From the NCBI RefSeq assembly GCF_036850765.1, contig NC_089492.1:75837982-75901981 (forward strand): a stretch of DNA of 64,000 nucleotides, given 5' to 3'. Shown in pieces: positions 12,535 through 24,559 of this stretch (the first letter of the stretch is position 1; each line of letters starts with the position of its first letter). The position numbers were made by a program, and so were the translations under genes. This stretch comes from Saccopteryx bilineata. Lineage: Eukaryota > Chordata > Mammalia > Chiroptera > Emballonuridae. The notes under the pieces are model-generated. The model did no database searches, had not been told where the DNA came from, and saw only the letters and a list, made by a program, of their open reading frames with translations.

Positions 12535-12900
12535 GACACCTTGGGTGGCTTAGATGGCCAAGGAGAGACTGGCCCTCCCAGGGCTAGCTTACTCCTAAAA
12601 TAAATAACTTAACTGGAACACACCTGTCATACGCAAACCACCCAATCCTGAGTTCATCCCCTTCAACCACCTCCTTTACCTAACTTTCACACACCAAGTC
12701 AGGATTTTCCCCGCCCTTAACCAATCCAGGGACAGGTACCAGACAGCCAGAGACAGCCCCTGTGCCCTAGAGCCTGCCAGAATCATTCAACCAGCCATTC
12801 CTAAGCTGTTTCTCACAAAGAAACACAGTAAAGTCTCTGGCCTCCATTTTTCCTCATTCCTTTCTGTCCCCTAACCAACACTCGTGATTCCCCATGTGAC
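12535..12900 (+). mobile_element. Possible LTR, unidentified family
   Basis: Begins near TGCTGACACC. It has LTR-like C-rich U3 text with two 'CCAATCC' motifs and a TAAAG signal-like stretch before a CT-rich end. There are no internal retroviral genes. I recognise the style but not the family. Confidence 0.3.
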
Positions 12901-13239
12901 CCTGCATGGTGTGGCATGGCCCTTCTTCTTAGGAAATGTCAAAGGCATTAGCCAGTCTGTGTTGTCACTCAGCTATCTCTGTAAATTAAAATCCACAGGT
13001 ATTGTCACTGACACAAACCCCCATTCACTGGTGCTTTAGAAACGGTCCCAGATGTAGATTTGCAAAGCCCCAGTTCTCTCTACTTCCATCATCCATTCTG
13101 CGTGGGGGCCATCTGTGTGTGGTTAGGTAGATATGACACCTGATAAAAGAAAAATACCTTTTCGATTGCGTGTCAGAAAAATCTCATCTGCCAAGTGACT
13201 TATTGTTATTTCAATTTTTCCTCCTGTCATCCCGCTGAC

Positions 13240-13312
13240 ATGAGGTCTCAACTTGAGAAACTGAGGTTCAGCAAAATTAAGTCATTTATCTCAGGCCCCA
13301 CAGCTAGGACAT
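13240..13312 (-). mobile_element. MIR SINE fragment, minus strand
   Basis: 'GAGAAACTGAGGTTCAGCAA' followed by 'AGTCATTTATCTCAGGCCCC' on plus is the reverse of the MIR core. Confidence 0.5.
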
Positions 13313-13519
13313 GCTAGAGGCCAGGCCCACCAGACCCCGCAGAGTCCAGAGCTTCCGTGGGGCCAGCAGGCATGTGGCCGCCGAGTGCCCAGTCGGCGGA
13401 GTGAAAGACACAATGATACACCTTCCCAGAAACTGTGCAGTACATGCAAAGGGCTTTAAAAACAGTCACGTTCTTTGCAGGTAATATCTTTAGGAACATA
13501 TGCTGAGGAAGTCAGTTAA

Positions 13520-13765
13520 GATCGCTCCCAAAATTTATGAACAGGATGTTCACAGCTTCATTATATATTATACAGAGAAAGTGGAAAGGACCACACGTCA
13601 AAGAAGAGAAATCATCACATAAAGTACAGCATTTTGGTTTAAAAGTCAATGACACGGCAAAATCTTTTTTAAAAATGTGCTATGAAAGTATATTTTGCAA
13701 TTAAGTAAAAGTATATTTCCTATCATTCTGTTTTGTAAATATAAAAAGTTTACATATTCATTCAA
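13520..13765 (+). mobile_element. Probable old L1M fragment
   Basis: AT-rich text resembling the L1M ORF2 end ('AGGATGTTCACAGCTTCATT', 'TACAGAGAAAGTGGAAAGGA'). Heavily diverged. Confidence 0.4.
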
Positions 13766-13769
13766 AAAA

Positions 13770-15205
13770 ATCCCAAAGTTATCCATTATGTTGGATTAAT
13801 GTGGATCTTGTTTAAAATGTCTGTGCCTTCCACATGTATTATGATGAATGCATTACTTTCATGTTCATAAAAATAAAGTTCCTTATACAAGATTCATTCT
13901 TCAAAAGCTTGGTTTGTACTCAACTTTCTGGATCACACTTATTGCCTCAAAAATACCTCTATTGAAAATAAATGTTCTCATGTTTTTAGAACACATAATC
14001 TGTAAGTAAATGTTACACATTCCATATGAGCGATATTGAACTTAATAATATAACATAATAAATTTAAATCACATTGAGCCCCCCCCAAATTAAAATGTGC
14101 TCATTATTAAGAATAAAATTAGAAATTGTTTTATTTGCAGCAAACATCTGTTTATCTTGAATCCAACCTACTGGACAGCTAAGGTAAACATAATTAGTCC
14201 ACGCTGCACAATTGAGGGCAATTACTGCTCATGAGGAGGACTCAAAGGCTTTGCAAGACCCTGACATGCCTTCTCGACCACCAAAGTAAGATTTCATTAC
14301 GTTTAGAATAACGTTGTTGTTAAGACCGTTTGATTGCACTGAATTCTCTGAAAATTGGCTAACCTACATTTGTCAGGTAGAGTTACTTGCAGGAAGCTAA
14401 AATGGACTGTTCCTGAAGTACACTGTATGAAATGCCTTTGAGCTCTTTGCTCCAATTTGCCCTGACGACCTGGGGACTGGGAGTTGAAAACACAGAGAAT
14501 GTACAGGACTGGTAAAAAAGAAACAATCTTGAAGGTGGCTCAAGAGACGGGTTTGGCCTTGTCTACAGATAAGGTAAAGGGGGACTGTCAAGCTCCGTTA
14601 GCAGAGGCATATGAAGGGAAACTTCAGCATAGCTGTGGAGAAGAGGTTAGACAGCAGAACTTTGGTAAGCAGGAAGCTGGAAGGAGTCTACGGCTGTGGG
14701 AACCGCAGGATGCTCTGGGCAGAGGACAATGGCAGCAGGAGCTATTCTTCTCGCTGTTTCCAGTGGGGAAAGCAATTCGCTCCCTCCTGGGAAATGAAAA
14801 CACAGACACAGGGCTTCAGGTTGGGGTCAGCATCTTGAGCAGTCCTTCGAAAAAGTTTCTCTAGATCTCCTGAAGTCACATGGTTGTTCCTTGGAACCAT
14901 ATCAGGTGTATAGGGCTGTGCGGACAGAGACACAGGCGAGCGGTACTGGGTAGTGGTGGTGATACCTCTGCCGGGGGTCCAAGAGCCACAGGGAGAATGG
15001 CAGGATAGCCAGCATCGTAGCTGCCTCATGGACTATGAGGGTAGACCGTGCTTGAGAGATTAGTGTGGTATTTGTCTCCAGAAATAATTACTGTTGTCCC
15101 AGGAAATCCATGAAGCCAGTGGCTAAATGCAATGTCTCTGTCTAGAGCTACACTGTCCAGTATGGTGGCCACTGGCCACCAGTGGCTATTTAAAGTAATT
15201 AGAAA
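13770..15205. other. Intergenic, AT-rich then mixed, no gene seen
   Basis: The left half is AT-rich and the right half near 14.5-15.0 kb has chance frames of up to 126 codons on both strands. Nothing recognised. Confidence 0.5.
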
Positions 15206-15215
15206 GAGACATAAT

Positions 15216-15589
15216 GGCTCTGGCCAGTTGGCTCAGTGGTAGAGCATCGGCCCGGCGTGTGGATGTCCCAGGTTTGATTCCCGGCAAGGGCACACAAGAG
15301 AAGCACTCATCTGCTTCTCCACCCTTCCCCCTCTCCTTTCTCTCTATCTCTTTCTTCCTCTCTCACAGCCAAGGCTCCATTGGAGCAAAGTTGGCCCGGG
15401 TGCTGAGGATGGCTCCATGGCCTCCACCTCAGGCTCTAGAATGGCTTCAGTTGCTACGTGGCAACACCCCAGATGGGTAGTGCATCGCCCCCTAGTGGAC
15501 ATGCCAGGAGGATCCCAGTCGGGTGCATGTGAGAGTCTGTCTCTCTGCCTCCCTGCTTCTAACTTCAGAAAAAAAATAAAAGAACAGAC
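15216..15589 (+). mobile_element. Rhin-1-like SINE
   Basis: Complete copy flanked by perfect 10-bp duplications GAGACATAAT (15206-15215, 15590-15599). It is more diverged than the copies at 2675 and 10145. Confidence 0.88.
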
Positions 15590-16852
15590 GAGACATAATA
15601 AGTCAGTTCCTTGGTCACTCTAGCCACATTTCAAGTACTCAGTAACCACATGTAATCAGTAGCTGCTCTATCAGACTGAGAAAATACAGAAGAACATTTT
15701 CCTATCAAACATATACGGAAGTCAACAATGGTATGGAAATGGAGCAGAGGACAAGAGTCTTATGAATTTCTAAGACAAGATTCAAGAACTCAGTCAGCGT
15801 TTGGGTTTGCACCTGGCTGCCTTGAGCTGAGCCCCCGGCCCGCACATGTGCCTATGCATCCTGCTCATGCTGGGACCACTCCATCAGGAGAGTAAGAAGC
15901 ACTACAGTGATGGGCACCTAGAACATGGCATCAGACATCCCTTATATATCACTTATTGGTTTCAGGACCCAGCGGAGAAGCGAGATTTGAAGGTAAGACT
16001 CATCTTTTGGGCTCCTTCTGCTTCAAAGCATCTCCTTGCCCACAGGTAATAACTAGTGACTCCCAGAAGCAGAAAAGTCAGTTTGACAGTTTTGCCACCT
16101 CAGGTCTTCTTCAAGACGTGGTCACCCACCACTCCCATCCTTCAGCTGAGCAAACTGCATGATGGGCAATCCCAGGTAGCTCACCCTGCTCTCCAGCTTA
16201 AAGACTCTGCCTAGAAAGGGGCAAATGTGGTGACATATGGTTTTTTTCCTGAGTAATTTTAGTATTTATTAGTCATTGTGCGCTTCAGAATACGCAATGT
16301 CTCCTAAGACCGCCTGCTTCCTGTGGCGATGACTTACCCCCCACCCCACCTTGGTGAGGTTCACGCAGCCTGAGAAGAATGCTCTTGAGCCCAACAATTG
16401 ACTGTATCTTAAGCACAATAAGTTAATCTTTAAAAAAAAAAAATGGGGCTGAAAGTCAAACCTTGTAAAATAATTCAGACGTTTTAGTGTTATTCTGATT
16501 ACACACAATTCCCACAAGAAGGGAAGTACCTTTAAAATAAGGACTATTCAATACTAGTACAGGATTTCCTCTTGTTGTTGATAATTTCCTCCTAACAGAA
16601 GACACGACAGGGTCTAAGTCAGATTCAAAGGAGGTGGCCAGAGACAACGCGGCATCTCCGTTCTGCAGGGAGCATTGTTCAATCTAATTGATGTTTTCCT
16701 TGCAAGGCAATAGAGTGAGTGGAACTATTTTTATCCAGAACAGAATATGTTTCCCCTAAACTAATGATTCTCCCACTGCAACTAGTTTTATATATAGTAG
16801 TCAGGATCACAACATGTACCTTTCCATGAAATAAGTTATCAACAATGGTCGG

Positions 16853-16854
16853 AT

Positions 16855-16885
<31 letters not shown>
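16853..16885 (+). repeat. (TTTA)8 microsatellite
   Basis: Eight perfect tetranucleotide units in AT-rich sequence. Confidence 0.9.
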
Positions 16886-16959
16886 GTATGTGTAAAGAAA
16901 AATGTACAACTCTCTTGATAGGAGTTAGATCAATGGAAATTGAATTCATGTTTCATTAA

Positions 16960-17025
16960 GAATGTTCTGACAAGATCTCTCAAATCATCCAAGAATGTTC
17001 TGACAAGATCTCTCAAATCATCCAA
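16960..17025 (+). repeat. 33-bp perfect tandem duplication
   Basis: Two identical copies start at 16960 and 16993 (GAATGTTCTGACAAGATCTC and on). Confidence 0.9.
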
Positions 17026-17295
17026 AAGCAGAATCTTAAAAACAACTTTAAAAGAATCCATGAACTTGTGAGCAAAAACAATGACAAGGTTCCATATGAA
17101 ATTTTATGTTGACATTTTGGGATTGTAGATATTATTTACTTGAGGCACATGTGTAATTAAAGATGATTAGTTAAATATTCAATAAGTCTTTGCTTTTTCA
17201 ACAGTGGGCAAATTTAAATGCCAAACTACTTTCTCACTCAGGAGGCACACCTTTGCCAGCCATAGAGTTTTGAGTTAGGGAAATTTATCCATGGA

Positions 17296-17321
17296 TGACA
17301 ATGTCATCCATGACATTGTCA
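17296..17321. repeat. 26-bp near-perfect palindrome
   Basis: Arms TGACAATGTCAT and ATGACATTGTCA enclose CC. A smaller ATCCATGGAT palindrome sits immediately to the left. It could form a cruciform; no function is known. Confidence 0.8.
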
Positions 17322-18042
17322 ATGGGTTCTATGATCTCTGCAGGTATGGTGCCTAAAAAAGCTTCCTCCACCTTCATGAAGTTAAATACCCTCCTCTTTG
17401 CTTCAACAATGACACATATATCTGCTAATCAGTATAAGTTACCTGCAGAGGCCGGTGCTTTCAGTTATATATGGTCAGGTCTCCTGGCAGAAAATAAACC
17501 TTGACTCTTGTGTATATAGTGGCAGTAAGTCACTAAGCACATTTTGGCAGAACATTTTTCCAATTTCCTCCCTTCGGTCTCAGAGACACAATTCAACCTT
17601 CACAATTTGGCCTGACTTGTTAGAAATAAACAAAAGTTAGCCTTTTGTCCAACTACATAAACACACCTAATGAAGAAGGGGGTTCCAGCTTTAGGCTGAA
17701 TTAGATAGAGCTACAATTATGAAAAATAACTGCCTTGAAGGGGAAGGTGTCATGAAATAGTAACAGGAAAGCTATAAGAGCACATCATCACCCAGGTGTT
17801 TTAGCATTTTAATATGAAGACTTCATAAAGTGAAAGGACACTAGTCAGCATAGCCCAGAGCTCAGGACAGGCATTCAAGAAATGTTTTGGACTGTGATAT
17901 GACCCAGAAATTCCACTTCTGGGTATTTATCTGAAGAAATCCAAAACACTAAGTCAAAAAGACATGTGCATTTCAATGTTCATTGCAGCATTATTTACAA
18001 TAGCCATGATATGGAAGCAACCCATCAATAAAGAAAATAGGA

Positions 18043-18090
18043 TACACACACACACACACACACACACATACACACACACACATATATATA
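18043..18090 (+). repeat. (CA)n/(TA)n microsatellite inside L1
   Basis: CA units with one TA interruption and a short (TA)n end, inside the L1 3' region. Confidence 0.9.
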
Positions 18091-18436
18091 ATGGAATATA
18101 TGGTATATATATTATGAATATGTACATATATAAAATATATAATGGAATATTATTCTGCCATAAAAAATAATGAAATCTTGCCATTTGCAGCAGCATGGGT
18201 AAACCTAGAGGGTACTGTGCTGAGTAAAATAAGTCAGACAGAGAAAGACAAATACCATATGATTTCACTTATAGGTGTAATCTAAAAAATAAAACAGAAA
18301 CAAACTCAAAGAGAACATTTTGATGGTTGCCAGATGGGAGCAATGTTGAGGATATGGCAGAATGGGGGGAAGGGATTAAGGGGTACAAATTTCCAGGTAT
18401 AAAAACAGCCACAGGGACATAATGGACAGCATAGGG

Positions 18437-18800
18437 CAGGGGTCCTCAAACTTTTTACACAGGGGGCCAGTTCACTGTCCCTCAGACTGTTGGAGGGCCA
18501 GACTATAAAAAAAACTATGAACAAATCCCTATGCACACTGTACACATCTTATTTTAAAGTAAAAAAACAAAACGGGAACAAATACAATATTTAAAATAAA
18601 GAACAAGTAAATTTAAATCAACAAACTGACCAGCATTTCAATGGGAACTATGGGCCTGCTTTTGGCTAATGAGATGGTCAATGTGCTCCTCCCACTGACC
18701 ACCAATGAAAGAGGTGCCCCTTCCGGAAGTGCGGTGGGGGCCAGATAAATGGCCTCAGGGGGCCGCATGCGGCCCACGGGCCATAGTTTGGGGATCCTTG
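18437..18800. mobile_element. Non-autonomous hAT transposon, copy 1
   Basis: Perfect 8-bp target duplications GCATAGGG (18429-18436, 18801-18808), the hAT hallmark. Inverted termini are CAGGGGTCCTCAAACT and, from the other end, CAAGGATCCCCAAACT. It is 364 bp with no transposase frame. It is inserted in the 3' UTR of an L1, and removing it restores the L1 reading AGCATAGGGAATATAGTC. Confidence 0.93.
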
Positions 18801-19139
18801 GCATAGGGAATATAGTCAATAATATTATAATAACTCTGTCTGGTGCCAGATGCATTCTAGACTTATACAAACATCTCATCACTATGTTGTGCACCTGAAA
18901 GTAATATATTGTATGTCAACAGCAACTGAAAAAAAATGTTTAATTTTTTTACAAAGAAATATTTTTGAATAAATAAATGAAGAGTGAATGTACAATCTAA
19001 AATGTACAATCTAATTAATTTTCACAGTAATATCATGTTTTCCAGGCCACCCAGCAATCTAAGGGTTAAAGTCTAGTCACAATAAGAGCAATAAAAACAC
19101 CCTTTCTCTGGTTTTGCTTGCTCCCACTACCACATACGT

Positions 19140-19370
19140 AGAAGGTAAGAAGGTGGGCTCACAATTCACAGATCAGGTTAGGATGGCTGCCCCAACCCTC
19201 AACTAGCTGTGTGCAGGTCCTGGTGAGTTACCTACTTTCTCTGACTCAGTTTCCTCATCTGTAGAGCAACTATCATCCTAGGACCTACTTTTCTTGTGCT
19301 GTGAATGTTAAAGGCATTAAGAGTGTTGAGAGCTAAACCTGATGCTTGGCCCATGCTAATTATAGGCTTT
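19140..19370 (+). mobile_element. MIR SINE
   Basis: Core 'CTAGCTGTGTGCAGGTCCTG', 'CTGACTCAGTTTCCTCATCT' and a recognisable 3' part ending near 'TGATGCTTGGCCCATGCT'. Confidence 0.6.
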
Positions 19371-19589
19371 TATAAATAATTACATAATTATAAATTATAT
19401 ATTATTAAACGATTACCATCATCATTACTATTATGACAATGCTGTTGTTGTCTCAAGCTGGCCGTGGAGATTACTCTCAAGTCCAGTTCCACCTGAGTAG
19501 TTTCGTTAGTGGCCCAGAGATGATTACATTTTCTTCTGGCTTTGAGATGCCATTTTTCCCCTATCCTCCTTAACAGTTGCTACCAAAGT

Positions 19590-20125
19590 TGGCCATGTCC
19601 CCTGTAAGCTGCTGAGACCACAGGAGCACTCATCATGTCTTCCTTGAGTCCCTTCCCAGGGCTCTGTGCTCAGATGGCCTCCTCTCGGACGCTGGGGCCG
19701 GTTCCATTCTACATCGGGCTTTGATAGTGAATGTGGAGAAGACGCCCTTCACCCCAGATCACACTGGACTATAGTTCAGTCTGGGGTTCTTGGCACCATT
19801 ACATTCTATGGGGCAGCTGTGTTAGACTTGCTCGCAGGTTTACCAGCTACAAGCCCTTTACTTGATTAGTGTGTGAGCACGGGTGCTTCTCCTCGGCAAT
19901 TCTCCCAGATCGCTCTCCTGCCACCGTTAGATTCGGTTTTCCTTGCTCCCTTGCCCTTACTGCAAATAGCAGATTTTCCTTTGTGAATTAGCTCTTTCCC
20001 TTTTGTTGTTTATTTGCTCGCCTATCTTTGCGAGCCTCCAATAAATGGGTATGGCCCGACACTTTCTGGCTCCACAATTTTTCTACCAACTGCCCGAATC
20101 CAGTGTGAACCAACCTGGCCTCAGC
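19590..20125 (+). mobile_element. Possible LTR, unidentified family
   Basis: Ends with a layout typical of an LTR R/U5: 'GAGCCTCCAATAAATGGGTA' (AATAAA signal), then 'CGACACTTTCTGGCTCCACA' about 20 bp later. The left boundary is unclear. No coding remnant is seen. Confidence 0.3.
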
Positions 20126-20760
20126 CACTGGTATTACACAGTCATTTTTGGCAAACACTTTTTTTTAACTTTCTGGACTCCTTTATTGGCGGAACTTTTC
20201 ATGGGTCCTTGAAGCTAAGCTGAAAGAAAATCTAAGTGACAGACACCATCTTGCCTTCTAAACCACCCCTGTCTTCCGGGTTGTCCTTGACTCCCTCAGT
20301 CCCCTCTTCCCTTGTGTTCTTCTGGGAAGTCACCTGCATCCTCCTGGGGCAGCTCCCTTCTCCCAGACCAGCATGGACCTGCCTGCCTCCCTTCCTGACC
20401 AGAGCCAGCCTGTGGTCTGCTACCCAACCCCACAGAAGCGAAGTGCAATTCTTCAATTCTTGAATTGTTTGGTCAAAATAGTATTAAATACTACATGATA
20501 AATATCAAGGAGCTAGCCCAGGTCCCTCCTAAGGCTTCAGAGGGTTCTAGCAACTGAAAGAGCCCATCATCAACATTACTACCTTCTCCAAGGGGACCCC
20601 AACCAGAACTCACCAGTGTCCCCAAGTTACAGCAGTCCCACCTCCTTACTCCCCAAACATACCTCCTATCCAAGTGGCCTTGTCAGTGGGGTCCAGCCTC
20701 AGCTCTGCCTGCACGTGTCATTATCACCCCTGTGCCCCAGGAGCTCCAGGGCTTTCTTTT

Positions 20761-21157
20761 CTTTTTTTTTTTTTTTTTTTTTTTTGTGTGTGTATGTGTA
20801 TTTTTATGAAGCTGGAAACAGGGAGGCAGTCAGACAGACTCCCGCATGCGCCCGACCAGGATCCACCCGGCATGCCCACCAGGAGGCGATGCTCTGCCCA
20901 ATTGGGGCGTTGCTCTGTCGCAACCAGAGCCACTCTAGCGCCTGAGGCAGAGGCCACAGAGCCATCCTCAGCGCCTGGGCCAACCCTGCTCCAATGGAGC
21001 CCTGGCTGCAGGAGGGGAAGAGAGAGACAGAGAGGAAGGAGAGGGGGAGGGGTGGAGAAGCAGATGGGCGTTTCTCCTGTGTGCCCTGGCCGGGAATCGA
21101 ACCCGGGACTCCTGCACGCCAGGCCGACGCTCTACCACTGAGCCAACCAGCCAGGGC
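20761..21157 (-). mobile_element. Rhin-1-like SINE, minus strand
   Basis: Reverse-strand full-length copy starting with a long T run (its poly-A tail) and ending at the tRNA-like head. It is flanked by perfect 15-bp duplications CCAGGGCTTTCTTTT (20746-20760, 21158-21172). Low divergence and a perfect duplication suggest recent insertion. Confidence 0.92.
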
Positions 21158-21174
21158 CCAGGGCTTTCTTTTCA

Positions 21175-22700
21175 GTAAGAAAGGACTTTGAGTAGAAACC
21201 TTAATAAAGCCCACTCAGGGTCGAGCTAGATTTCGGAGAGCAGGAAATTTATACAATTTGTGAGTCACTGAAAGTGCACAGAATAATTTATTTTCACAGA
21301 TTTTTCCAAAGTACCTGACCAGGTAGACACATTGTCATGGCCCCTGCCCAGGCTTTGGAAAAAGCTCATGCAAGTGGGGGGGGGGGGCTGAAGCCTCTCG
21401 GGGCACCCACTTCTGACCTGACCTGTGGTCCTGGCTGCCCAGGGCGCTGTGTGCATTATAGATGGGCAGCAACAGCAGTGTGAACACAGACAGACACTGA
21501 GGTGTGAGGTGACAAATCTATGCGCCCCTCTGAGTTCACTACCTCTGAAAGCAGTAGGGAGGCTGACCCCCATCACACCCAGAGGTAGACTTTTTGGGTC
21601 ATTTTCACTTAATTGGGCCTGGTGTTTCTAGTTGTCTGGTATTCTGGGGGCTCCTCTCTTTCTTCTTAGTGTGAATTCCATTTCTCTGCAGGTCCTGGGC
21701 TGAGAAACCGTGTTTTTATCTTTGGCACTGAACATCCCTGGAGCTCCCCCACCCGCGGGGAGCAGTGATCATTGTTTTGTTCCTAAACTCTCCAAATAAT
21801 AGAAGAAATGATATTGTTTGCGGTGGGTGCACCTGCTTCCCCAAAGCAGGGTGAGCTGTTTTGTTTTCCATCCTTCCCCACCCCCTCTCCTTTTATCTTG
21901 GCTGCTTGCTTTGTTGTTGGGTGGGAACCTAAATGGCTCCTGCTTTCTTAGGGAACTTCCTCTCCCAGGCAGTTCTGAGGTTCTCCCCAGGGGCCCCAGA
22001 GGCTGTATTGTTTTATTGCCCCCCACCCCACCCCCATTCCACGTAAACCACATAAACACGCACCCAAATACACAAGATGTTTTTAAAGGAGCCAAAGTAA
22101 TGCGGGCATGAGGTTTCCTGGGTATGTGGACATGTGAGAGAGAGACAGAGATTGCACATGCTTTCACACACATGTGCATGTTGCGGAAAGAGCACATAGG
22201 AGTCTGCATGACTGTCCATGTGCATTCTCTTTTGTCTTGAATACAATAAAAATAGACACAATCATTTTCCCCCCTTCTGGCTTTCTTCGCTTTTCTTCAA
22301 GTTACAAGAAGCTGCAGGTGGTCAGCAGCTCAGCCCTCCTCTTGATTGTCCCTTCTATCCCCGGGGCCAGGCTCAGCCCCTGGTTAGGGGTCACTGAGCA
22401 GTGCTCACCACAAAGCCCACCCCAAGATGACTGGTGCACAGTGCAGTGAGAAGGACCCACCTCTTCCGCTGTGCAAGTCTTGGGGCACCAGATGTGCCCA
22501 GTTGCGTCTCGTTCCCCAGCTCCTGGCAAAGGGCTCACGCATAGGATGTGCTCAGTATATATCTGGAGAAGGAAGATTGAATGAGGCGACTTGGGGCCAG
22601 CCACTTTGCTGCTCTGCCTCAGATTCTCTGCCTGATAAATGAGACAGTTGATTTCTTGAATTTTTTTCTGATGCTATTATGATGCTCTCTGACAAAAATG
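21175..22700. other. Intergenic, no gene seen
   Basis: GC-moderate sequence with short chance frames and a G run near 21377. A possible small MIR remnant lies at about 22580-22645. Confidence 0.5.
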
Positions 22701-22710
22701 AAGTGTACTA

Positions 22711-22929
22711 AAGTCACTGGCTTGAGCGTGGGCTCACCAGCATGTGCGCAGGGTCACCAGCTTGAGCGTGGGATCATAGACATGACCGCATGGTCACTGG
22801 CTTGAGCAAAGGGTCACTCACTCTGCTGGAGCCCTCCGGTCAAGGCATATATGAGAAAGCAATCAGTGAACAGCTAAGGTTCCGCAACAAAGAATTGATG
22901 CTTCTCATCTCTCTACCTTCCTGTCTGTC

Positions 22930-22963
<34 letters not shown>

Positions 22964-22990
22964 CTTTCCTCTCTCACTGAAAAAAAAAAT
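22711..22990 (+). mobile_element. Second-family long SINE, 5'-truncated
   Basis: The tRNA-like head is missing. It has repeated 'GGCTTGAGCGTGGG' phrases, then 'GGTCAAGGCATATATGAGAA', a CTGT/CT-rich stretch and an A tail. It is the same family as the minus-strand copy at 28-463. Confidence 0.8.
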
Positions 22991-23404
22991 GGATGGGACT
23001 TAGCTCAGAATAATTCTGCTACAAACTCATTGGCTGCTTGCTGGGCAGAAACAAGGTCAAAGAGAAAGGTCCCCTCCCCATCACAACCTTATTGTCTCTG
23101 CCCTGAGTGGGGATGTGGGTCTGAGAACCTGGCCTCCGCTTTCAGAAGACCCTCCCCCTCTGTACTCCACCAACAATCTGCCCATTAGTGCTTCAGCCTC
23201 CCACTTACCCCAGACCATTTAGTCTAAATATTTGATATGTGTTGCTCTCCTGGGAACCCTGGATGGATGGACTCTGCTCCAACATCTTCTATTCTCTCAA
23301 TTTTTCTAAATGCATACCCTGTGCTCCCCCAACAACACCTCAAAAGATTAAAATGTGGCAAAATCAAAACCACTGAGACCCCCTAACCAGGGAGAAGGTA
23401 GAGG

Positions 23405-24240
23405 TGGATTAAAAACTAAATGTTGGGAGAAGATATTCACCAACAACATATTCAATAAGGGGTCTAAAATATATATATAAGAAACTCACACAACTTACAT
23501 GCATACAAAAAAAAATCTGATTTAGAAAGGACCTGAATAGACTCTCCTCCAAAGAAGATATACAGATGTCCAACAGACACATGAAAAGATGCCCAACATC
23601 ACTAATCATGAGATAAATGCAAAATAAAACCACAGTGAGACACCACTGCACAACTGTCAGCATGGCTATCATCAATAAATCAACAAACAAGTATTGGCGA
23701 GGATGTGGAAGAAAGAAAACACTCGTGCACTGTGGGTGGGGGTACAGATGGGTGTAGCCACTGTGGAAAACAGTAGTATGGAGGTTCCTCAAAAAATTAA
23801 AATAGAACTACCTTATGAGCCAGCAATTCCACTTCTGGGTATTTATCTAAATAAATTCAAAACACTAATTTGAAAAGACATATGCATCCCCATGTTCACT
23901 GCAGCATTATACACAATAGCCAAGATATGGAATTAGCCCTAGTGCCCATCAATAGACAATTAGATAAAGATATGGTAAATATATACAGTATATATATAAT
24001 GAAATACGACTCGGCCATAAAAAGAAATGAAATCTTAACATATGCAACAACATGGACTGACTTAGAGGGTATTATCCTAAGTGAAATAAGTCAGACTGAA
24101 AGACAAGTACCATAGGATTTCACATACATGGAATCTAAAAAACAAAATAAATAAAGAAAAGAGAAACTGATAGATACAGAGAACAACCTGATAGTTGCCA
24201 AGATGGGGGGGGGGGGGGTTGGAGGGCTGGGTGAAAAAGC
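23405..24240 (+). mobile_element. L1 3' fragment
   Basis: ORF2 C-terminal text (for example 'AACTCCAAAGAAGATATACAG'-like, 'ATGAAAAGATGCCCAACATC', 'GGATGTGGAAGAAAG') followed by the same 3' UTR type as at 17885. Stops and frameshifts throughout. A G run lies at 24207-24219. Confidence 0.85.
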
Positions 24241-24559
24241 AGAAGAGATAAAAAGAAAAGAACTGAATGTCTTCAGGGAGAAGAGGCCTTTGGTGGAAAT
24301 ATAAAATAGGGGGCCAATGTCCCTCTATCCCCACTAAGCACCTGCAAACAAAAGAAATAGACATGAAGAATCATGTTCAAGTTAGTTATTTTTTAAGCAG
24401 AATTTTATAATAGTGAAGAGAAAATGCTGACATGAATCATGAGATTACCTTCCCTGGTCGTTTTTAAAACAACAGACAGGGGAGCGGGGGGATGGACACG
24501 TATCTGGTTGGCTCTGTCTTGCTCTGCTTCTTCATGGTGACAAAGGGGAGACTGCACTC

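Larger units (their letters stand above)
15600..17880. other. Intergenic with short repeats only
   Basis: Contains the (TTTA)n run, the 33-bp duplication and the palindrome listed separately. No gene supported. Confidence 0.55.
17885..18940 (+). mobile_element. L1 3' end (ORF2 end and 3' UTR), interrupted by hAT
   Basis: Contains the well-known L1 ORF2-end/3' UTR text: 'CCAGAAATTCCACTTCTGGG', 'CATTGCAGCATTATTTACAA', 'AGTAAAATAAGTCAGACAGA', then the 3' UTR and an A-rich end. It is 5'-truncated, full of stops, and holds a (CA)n run at 18043-18090. Confidence 0.85.
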
